Shown: positions 8,801 to 14,815 of the stretch, piece after piece
How the letters are laid out: each line of letters opens with the position of its first letter
Position numbering within the stretch: position 1 is the first letter of the stretch
DNA from: Physocladia obscura
Lineage: Eukaryota; Chytridiomycota; Chytridiomycetes; Chytridiales; Chytriomycetaceae
DNA: 14,815 nt
Direction of reading: 5' to 3'
NCBI GenBank assembly: GCA_027596945.1
Contig: JADGJH010000745.1
Coordinates: forward strand, 1-14,815
The notes under the pieces: generated by a model
Told to the model about the DNA's origin: nothing
The model's input: the letters and a program-made list of their open reading frames with translations, nothing else
Databases searched by the model: none
Translations under genes and position numbers: made by a program

Positions 8801-11800
8801 GACTTTCGTGGCGTAGGAAGTAAGTTTTCAATAGAGCTGTTATAGACTTCTAAAGTTGCCGAAACCAAAGAATTTTTTAATCCAATGCATGCCACTGAAA
8901 AGTTATTTGAAGCTAAATGCCATTCCACAATTGTTGTGAAAATTCCTTTCATCGTTTGTTCATCAAAGTTTGTGATTCCAATAGTGTTCAAATGCCTCAA
9001 AAAACGGTTTGTAACAGGGTTGCGCCCACCTCCTGGAGGTCCCATAGCAGCGACGAACTGAATATCGACTAGTTGCATTGCTGATGTATCTTTTAAGTCA
9101 TACCAAAGACCGTGATCCATCCATTGACGAAGTAACTCTATTGGGGGTTGCGCTCCGTATTTTTCTCTGGCTGGCATATTCAAGTCGTCTACAAAGATAA
9201 CGGCTTTAAGGCCATGTGCTGGTCCAAATACTCCGCGACGTCGTTTGTCCAACTTGGATAAAATAATGTCTTGCGTTTGATTTGCACTTGTTTGAGCTGA
9301 AAAATTGATAAAAACCGGTGTGTATTTGCTTTGTGGAAGCCCCTTCAACAGCTTGTTGTTAATATAAACAGATTTTCCAGTTCCGGTAGGACCAACAAAC
9401 AAAGCTTGCTTATTATGAGTAATAAATAAGTCGAGCAAATAGCTATATCTCGCAGTATCAATAGTAGGAACGGTGATTGAGTTGAACTTCGTTTTTGCTG
9501 GAATTTCAAATTTTGGAATAGTATCCGTCCATAGCTTCCAACTTCCACCAAACTTCTTGTCTCTCTCAAAAACGTAGTCGTAAATCAGTCCTGCACCCGG
9601 AATAGGCTTATCTAATCGAATGCCCTCTGGCATAGGAGAATCTTTCAATTGATTATCCATTAGTTGTCGAAAGAAGTAATCAAATTTCTTTCTAGAATCT
9701 CCATCTAATGTACCGCCAAGAGACCATACAGATGAAAAAATAAATGCAGTAGTGATCCATATGTTTCCGACATTTGCCGCAATAACTTGATCATCAGGAA
9801 CTTTTTGTAAATCTGAGATTGCAATAAACTCGTCTATTTGACATGACATCAAATTCATCAGCGAATAGGCCATATTAATGTCTGACGTTGTAACAAGCTC
9901 GCGGCATTCAAATTTGACAAAGTCAAATGATGGAGGAATAAGCCAGTCGAACATTTTCTGGATTGTTTCTACCAGTTCAGGTGTAACAGCAGATGGTAAT
10001 GTTTTGATCCATGAAGTTACCACTGCCCTCCATCCTAAACCATTTGGCTCCATATAAATCATTCCACATCGAGAAACCGTTGCCGGAGATGCAACGGCCA
10101 AATCTCCAACTTCAAATTGAATACTCATTGTTGATGTCATGGACATAATCTCTCCACTTGTCAGACACAGCTTTTTATTATCGTCTAGTACTGTGTTCAT
10201 GTTTTCGATCCAGATGGCGTCGACAGGCTAAAAAATTTATCAGTACTTCAAAGGGAAAAGGAAAAAGGAAAGAACAATACAAACCCCATCGAATACCACC
10301 CACTTTCTTTCTATATTACCTTGACTTGCAAATGCCCGAAATGTATTTGCAAGAACTCCATCAGTCCATTCGTGGGTAATTGGATCAAACTGACCATATA
10401 ATTGCCCCATCGTGATAGATTTTGGATTTAAAACTTTATACTCAACTTTTTTTTCATTTTGCCCTCGCTCGCATAAATCTGACAACGCTTGGGCGAGTAC
10501 CCGGTAAACAGTGGTCTTTCCAGACCATGGCTGACCAACTAATTGGAAGTTTCTGTAAGATAACATTTAAAATTTTTTTCGAAAACTCACCAATCATATA
10601 TCCATGTCGAATGCACATCATTTCATAAGTTTGAATTATTTTTTCAACAAATGTGCTCACTGGCTGCAAATTCATTTTGTTTAAATTATCATTAATTGCA
10701 GCAAGAAGGTTTCGGTAGTCAGGCACCGGCAAAACAACTTTTGGGAATAAGTCTGCCAAAATTGCCTTGAATAATGGAATATCTTGAGACAAGAATTTCG
10801 CCAAGTTAACGTCGTTGATTGAACGAAGCATAATAATGTGTTCATCTTCTCCGGGATATCGAATTTTTAAGTTCCCTGCTGCTGTCAACACAGCCTTCAC
10901 TGCTCTCATACCGTAATCATAGTGATCCTGAGATGAAAGTTGTTCGGAGCAAAGCTTATATGTGGCGACAATCTTTCTTGCTAAAGTACGCGCTTCAACA
11001 AACCCAAATGAATAAAGTGAAATTTCAGCAATAAGTCCATAGTCTGGGACCTGCGAAAAAAAAACAGCATAAAAAAAAAAGGAAAAAAAAAAAAGTAGAA
11101 AAAAATCAAATAGTTCACCATCATGGCAACTGGCCTAAATAACGCCTTCAAATTATCTGGTAATTCTGATCGGCCCTAGAAAATACAAAATTAAGATTTT
11201 AAAAAATGTAAAAGCAAAATTTCTTCACAAGATCTCACAGCATATCCCGGATTCATCGTAATAAACGCGGAGCATCCACGGTTTAACGACATTGTTGTGC
11301 CTTCAAACACAAACTTGTCCACTTTGGCGGCAACGGCACGCTGAATAGTTAAAACTTGCTGAGCAACGACCGACAAGACTTCCAAATCAATGCGGTTAAA
11401 TTCATCAAAACAAGCCCACGCGCCAGACGACGCCAGACCCTTGAAAAATTTACCCATCGCAATATAATCCAAACCATCCGAACAATTGAAAACAACACAC
11501 TGTTTTGCAATCGCTTTCGCCAAATCTTTCGTTGTCTCGGTTTTTCCAGTTCCAGCAGGACCTGTATATCATTTTTTATTGGTTTTTTTCGAATATAAAA
11601 TTGGCAAACCTTCTGGCGCGCCACCCAAATTTAAATCAATAGCTCCAATTAAAGTTCGATAACATCTATCGGTTAAAGGTGTAATAACCAAGCGTGAACT
11701 GTTTCCAAGATATTCATGACCGTACTTGATAGTGGCATTAATCATTCTCACATAAACATCCTCAGATTCCCAATAATATCGAAGTTGTGAAAGCCAAGAA

Positions 11801-14747
11801 AAGTCGTTTTCTTCTGTTGTACCTGAATTTTCAAGATCACCAACAACATCTCGGGCATGCACATCAATGACAACTAATGCAGATAAAGTCATTCTTGCCA
11901 TGGCACTCAAATCTCCTCTTACAAGCGCTACCGTATGCTCCAATTGTCTTGTGCACAAATCTTTGTAAGATTTTAGGCCATTTACACCACCGGTTCGAAT
12001 AGCTTCAGTGACTTCCTTTGTCCAAAATATTTGGCTTACACAAATGACTACCTGACCAGGCCATTCCAAAATCCATTTTTCACGCGCAGTTTCGGCATAC
12101 GCTTTCAAACCTTGCTGAACTTGCTGATGTACCGAGCTTTGCATCACCTTTTCCACTTGCAGTAGCCATTTTTCAACAGCACCTTTTGCAGCCGCAGGCT
12201 CGATAACTTCTTTGAGCTTAACCTTTTCATTTTCAGCAGAACACATTGCTATAATGCGTGTATTATCTTGAAACGTCAAACTGTTGATACCTTCGAAACA
12301 TTTTTTCAAATGAGGCTGCACTCTCAAAGGATCTTTTGTTTCTGCGAGAATTTCTAGTAATTCGTCGTTCGAAAGAAAGAAAAACCGAGGGAAAAACAAA
12401 CGCTTTTTTTCTAAATATTCGTTCAACCCCTTTTGAATCTCTTCCAACAATTCATTGCTGTCTACCAGTCGCTTGAGCATGCCAGTTACATTCGCGACTG
12501 CCAGAATTTTCGGATTTTCTGAAGTGGATTGCATAATCTCTCGCCATGTTTTATCAACTGCTCTGAATTTCTTTCCTTCCTGAGGCATTTGGGCCATGAT
12601 GTCCTCAGACGTGAAAATTGGTTCAAGATATAGCCAAGTAGCCTGAACTTTCAGCCACGAGTCAATAATATCTTGAATAGTTGTCAGGCACGTTTCCCAT
12701 GTTTTCACTTCTTCTTCGATAGGCTTCACAAATGGAGATCCACGCATTGTCTGAACTTTTACAATTTGATCGTCTAGAAGAGCTTGGACTTCTTCCAGTG
12801 ATGATAGAATTTTTGTTCCTGTTTCTTTATAGTCAATACAATTAAAAACCAATGGTTCCCATTCGTCTTTCATTTTCGACAGCGTTTTTTGAAGTGAAAA
12901 TTCCTTTGAGGCGGCATCGGAAATAGTTTCAAATTGCTGGAGATATTGTGTAAGATTCAAATCAAGGATTTTTGTAAGTGATGTGTTTTCGTCAGGATAA
13001 ATATTCTGGCCAACAATTTCAGTCATTGCAGCCCAATGACGCTCTCGCAAGCCTGGGTTTCGCAGAACTGATATTAGCGGTAAATGGATTTTGAATTTCT
13101 CGAGCTTATTTTTAATTTGTTCAGCAACTTTCTTGGGAACAGGCTGGTCATTGAAAACTTTAACAAGTTTGAACATTGTTCGCCACATTGTTCCAACAGA
13201 TTCTTCAACGGTTTCGCCATTGAGCTCGTTAAATGGTCCGTTCATCCATCTTGCATTCTCTGTCTGGTATGTTTGCGCAGTTTCCCATAATTTTTTGTAT
13301 GGATCTAATACGTCAATTATTTGTTGGTATTTCTCAAAGACAGTCTTTTCCCAGTCTAGTAAATCTTCTTCGGCGTTAATTTGTGCCATTGTTCCACTTA
13401 GTTCAGACATTTTCTCCTCGAGTTTCTTTATGCGCTTGATATATTCCGGCAACTCACTCATAAGACCATAGTCCTACGTTATATTAATTTAAATAAAAAT
13501 AAAAAATAAAAAATTAATACAAACCTGGAATTTCGAAGCCTGTTCAAAACATTCGTCAATTGCGTCATTAGCTGATTGGGTTTTTGCTTTCAAATCGTCT
13601 TGCGCTTTCAGTTTCTTTTGAATCATTCGTTTCTTTGACAGCTCAAACACCGGTACAATTCTTGTTGGCCAAGTAAACGTGACTCCATTGAGCTTAATGT
13701 CTTCTTCTGACAAGAAGGCATACTGAAGCAGAAAATCCAAGCGTTTCTTTCCTTTGGTTATTTCATCGCGTAACAAGACAACCTCTTTCGTTCGAGCATT
13801 TTCGACATACTTCATGAGCTCGACAAGTTCCAACGTATCGTTTGGAATCTTCATTGCGCGCGCAGAAATTTTTTCATAAGATTCGCAAATTGTGAGATTT
13901 TGCTTTCGATTCATATCAGCGACTTGATCAACAATTCTTTGAATCAATGCTGTCGCTTTCTGAATAAGCTCGTTTTTGAGAATATCGCACTCAAGATGAA
14001 TCATACTAAAGCGCACAATTGATGGACTCGCGTTTATTTCTTCGACTATTTTTAAAAGCTTTTTGATTTCCTGAAAAAAAAAATGAAAAAAATGATTTAA
14101 ATTTTTTTTTTTTTTTTTTTTAAATAAAGGGTCTTTGTTTGTTTCCAGTTGTATTTACCGATTCGTAATCATCCAAGTCATGTTTTTCTCGCAAAAATTC
14201 ATCGATTTTCTTTTCGGCTTTATGCGTCAGCAGATGCTTGTATTTATCGTACGACATGACATGTTTTTGCGGGGCAATTGTATTCCGAGTGATAATTGCC
14301 CTAAAAAATTTTCCATCCGCGACGCGATCATCATCAACAGACATTGAACTCAACGCAAGAGTTTCGTTTGTCAACGACGTAAACAATTTTGTTTCGATAC
14401 GGGGGATTTCATGCGTGGCGGTCACCATGTCCTCCAAAACCGACAAAATCACGGATTCCAGGTCCGCGAGCGGCGGATCGAATCGAATCTGCGGGCCCGA
14501 AATCACAAGTCGGATAATAAAAAGTGACAGATCCGAAGACGCGGTCGAAAATTTTGTGAAAAAGGTTTCAAAGTCTGTCAGGGAAGTTTCGACGTAGCTC
14601 CAGAGCTGGTTCGACATTAGCGTTGAGACGGATTTGAAGAAGGAATCAAGACGACGGAATCCGACGTCTGGGTCTTGGCATTCTGTGGCGATAGAATACC
14701 ACGTGTCTTTTTTGTTGAAGAACATGTTTGCCGCGTTTGGGATCCAT
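2839..14747 (-). CDS. Axonemal inner-arm dynein heavy chain, DNAH7-like, 5' end outside window
   Basis: Fourteen exons join in frame to 3,699 residues: 14747-14159, 14070-13525, 13473-11610, 11561-11239, 11175-11119, 11050-10591, 10538-10285, 10227-7135, 7087-4950, 4899-4832, 4772-4393, 4340-4251, 4134-3451, 3390-2839. The protein is the ATP-driven, minus-end-directed motor of flagellar inner arms. Order seen: tail/linker (1 to about 980), AAA1 P-loop GPAGTGKT at 1001 with Walker B DE at 1053-1054, AAA2 GQPWSGKT at 1282, AAA3 GPTGTGKS at 1644, an EF-hand at 1920-1931, AAA4 GVGGSGRQS at 2008, stalk with microtubule-binding tip (about 2230-2560), AAA5/6, and a C-terminal domain ([22 protein letters not shown]). 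The motifs and the EF-hand point to the one-headed DNAH7/3/12 group, from recall of that family, which is about 4,000 residues. The first visible codon is split by an intron, so about 300 tail residues lie beyond the right edge. Nothing looks broken. Confidence 0.95.
3391..3450 (-). other. Dynein intron (60 bp)
   Basis: Donor GTGAGT, acceptor GAAAAG, phase 0; joins YPSLKPL to [11 protein letters not shown] at the start of the C-terminal domain. Confidence 0.88.
4135..4250 (-). other. Dynein intron (116 bp, longest here)
   Basis: Donor GTATGG, acceptor CACAAG, phase 0; joins MSVRQLQK to [10 protein letters not shown]. The AAG acceptor is less usual than CAG/TAG, but the protein alignment leaves no other choice. 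Confidence 0.85.
4341..4392 (-). other. Dynein intron (52 bp)
   Basis: Donor GTGAAC, acceptor ATACAG, phase 0; joins FFHALIQ to [10 protein letters not shown], an invariant dynein motif. Confidence 0.93.
4773..4831 (-). other. Dynein intron (59 bp)
   Basis: Donor GTAGCT, acceptor ATCCAG, phase 1; joins SLGQ-G to QGPIAANMI. It contains a 16-nt homopolymer at 4778-4793. With the previous intron it isolates a 68-bp exon at 4832-4899. Confidence 0.9.
4900..4949 (-). other. Dynein intron with an in-frame decoy acceptor (50 bp)
   Basis: Donor GTATGT, acceptor TACTAG, phase 2; joins DPMA-Q to LLKFAESKG, as in the family. A TTCAG ending at 4921 would add seven in-frame residues but leave a 29-nt intron. 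Confidence 0.85.
6600..7640 (-). other. Dynein stalk: two coiled-coil helices and microtubule-binding tip
   Basis: CC1 is a long Glu/Lys/Ala-rich helix (about 2230-2350). The tip (about 2350-2470) includes [16 protein letters not shown] and [16 protein letters not shown]2 begins near [10 protein letters not shown] and ends near [16 protein letters not shown]. Boundaries are approximate; the 47-bp intron at 7088-7134 lies in the tip. Confidence 0.85.
7088..7134 (-). other. Dynein intron (47 bp, shortest here)
   Basis: Donor GTGTGA, acceptor TTTTTAG, phase 0; joins PGGSGKM to VEDFWGPAQ within the microtubule-binding region. An identical-looking TTTTTTTAG lies 13 nt upstream; using it would give an immediate TAA. 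Confidence 0.92.
8278..8301 (-). other. AAA4 P-loop with arginine
   Basis: GVGGSGRQ followed by S (from residue 2008). Arginine replaces the Walker lysine, which is usual for AAA4 in axonemal heavy chains rather than a defect. Confidence 0.9.
8530..8565 (-). other. EF-hand calcium loop inside the dynein motor
   Basis: Residues 1920-1931 read [12 protein letters not shown] and match the canonical 12-residue loop at every key position (D1, N3, D5, G6, I8, D12). It lies between AAA3 and AAA4. From recall, DNAH7-clade heavy chains carry an EF-hand here, so it also helps name the gene. Confidence 0.85.
9370..9393 (-). other. AAA3 P-loop
   Basis: GPTGTGKS (1644-1651), followed about 60 residues later by Walker [11 protein letters not shown]. 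This is the regulatory ATP site of dyneins. Confidence 0.92.
10228..10284 (-). other. Dynein intron (57 bp)
   Basis: Donor GTTTGT, acceptor TTTTAG, phase 0; joins WVVFDG to [13 protein letters not shown], the AAA2 Walker B region. Confidence 0.93.
10513..10536 (-). other. AAA2 P-loop
   Basis: GQPWSGKT (residues 1282-1289), an intact GxxxxGKT nucleotide-binding loop. Confidence 0.9.
10539..10590 (-). other. Dynein intron at the AAA2 P-loop (52 bp)
   Basis: Donor GTGAGT and acceptor CCAATTAG ending at 10539, phase 1; joins [16 protein letters not shown] closer CAG at 10555-10553 would shift the frame into TAG within a few codons, so it is not used. Confidence 0.9.
11051..11118 (-). other. Dynein intron (68 bp) after a 57-bp exon
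   Basis: Donor GTGAAC, acceptor TCGCAG, phase 0; joins FRPVAMM to [10 protein letters not shown]. Together with the previous intron it isolates a 19-residue exon at 11119-11175. Confidence 0.92.
11176..11238 (-). other. Dynein intron (63 bp)
   Basis: Donor GTGAGA, acceptor TTCTAG, phase 0; joins MNPGYA to [10 protein letters not shown], an invariant AAA1 motif in dyneins. Confidence 0.93.
11401..11561 (-). other. AAA1 catalytic site of the dynein (Walker A and B)
   Basis: Walker A GPAGTGKT runs 11561-11539, with its first base across the intron at 11610. Walker B WACFDEFN has D1053-E1054 at 11406-11401. All residues expected of the main ATP-hydrolysing site are present. Confidence 0.93.
11562..11609 (-). 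other. Dynein intron at the AAA1 P-loop (48 bp)
   Basis: Donor GTTTGC, acceptor ATACAG, phase 1. It splits the codon of the first glycine of GPAGTGKT, so the junction is unambiguous. Confidence 0.93.
13474..13524 (-). other. Dynein intron (51 bp)
   Basis: Donor GTTTGT, acceptor ACGTAG, phase 0; joins QASKFQ to [11 protein letters not shown]. Confidence 0.88.
14071..14158 (-). other. Dynein intron (88 bp)
   Basis: Donor GTAAAT, acceptor TTTCAG, phase 0; joins DLDDYES to [11 protein letters not shown]. Contains an uninterrupted 20-nt run (T on plus, A in the transcript) at 14102-14121. Confidence 0.88.
14102..14121. repeat. 20-nt T homopolymer in a dynein intron
   Basis: Uninterrupted T run on the plus strand, transcribed as A20, within the 88-bp intron. 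Similar shorter runs occur at 87-103 and 4778-4793. Confidence 0.9.
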
Positions 14748-14815
14748 CTAATATTATGCGTTTACTTTTTTTTTTTTTTTAAAAAAAAAAAAGAAAATTA
14801 TAAAAACAACAAAAA
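14748..14815 (-). other. Dynein intron, partial (acceptor side)
   Basis: Acceptor ATATTAG ends at 14748 and is followed by a split codon and then [10 protein letters not shown]. The upstream frame meets TAA at about 14763 with no ATG, so coding must continue in an exon off the right edge. The intron holds a T15/A12 run (14766-14792). Confidence 0.75.
14766..14792. repeat. T15/A12 self-complementary homopolymer
   Basis: Fifteen T directly followed by twelve A inside the partial dynein intron. It can fold as a perfect A/U hairpin, or it may be a sequencing- or assembly-sensitive spot near the window edge. Confidence 0.8.

Noticed and set aside
10553..10566. CAG at 10555-10553 as the AAA2 intron acceptor
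   Set aside because: Gives a frameshift and TAG within four codons and destroys the [10 protein letters not shown]-loop; the later TTAG restores it.
1..14815. A functional cluster or operon-like system of the three genes
   Set aside because: Motility, vitamin synthesis and ribosome assembly share no step, and each gene has its own typical eukaryotic structure. Co-orientation alone is not evidence.
1..14815. tRNA, rRNA, transposon, viral or CRISPR sequences
   Set aside because: No cloverleaf, terminal repeats, transposase or polymerase motifs, or spaced direct repeats were seen on either strand.

Overview
The window looks like nuclear DNA from a flagellated (zoosporic) fungus such as a chytrid or blastocladid. 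It carries an axonemal dynein heavy chain, which needs a motile flagellum, beside riboflavin synthase, which fungi have and animals lack. The introns are numerous and very short (47-116 bp), intergenic gaps are under 200 bp, and introns and spacers are full of T/A homopolymers. This placement is an inference from gene content and gene structure; no phylogeny was run.

Three protein genes were found, all on the minus strand. From high to low coordinates: (1) 14747-2839, a nearly complete single-headed inner-arm axonemal dynein heavy chain of the DNAH7/DNAH3/DNAH12 type, with 14 visible exons and 3,699 residues. Its first exon or exons (about 300 residues of tail) lie beyond the right edge. (2) 2669-1761, riboflavin synthase (RIB5-like) in three exons, 252 residues, complete. 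(3) 1676-140, the ribosome-biogenesis protein Bfr2/AATF, two visible exons and 493 residues. Its C-terminal TRAUB-domain exon appears to lie beyond the left edge. No RNA genes, transposons or CRISPR arrays were seen, and the plus strand carries only shadow reading frames.

Spacers are minimal: 169 bp between dynein and RIB5, and 84 bp between RIB5 and BFR2. The 169-bp spacer holds a compact RIB5 promoter candidate: a TATAAA element, a perfect TGACGTCA palindrome, a second TGACGT core and three copies of a 10-mer.

The three genes share no pathway (flagellar motility, riboflavin synthesis, small-subunit ribosome assembly), so co-orientation is best read as genome compaction. I do not see an undescribed multi-gene system. 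The points worth a second look are the canonical EF-hand inside the dynein motor, introns at the P-loops of AAA1 and AAA2, sub-40-nt decoy acceptors the splicing machinery seems to skip, and the repeat-bearing RIB5 promoter.
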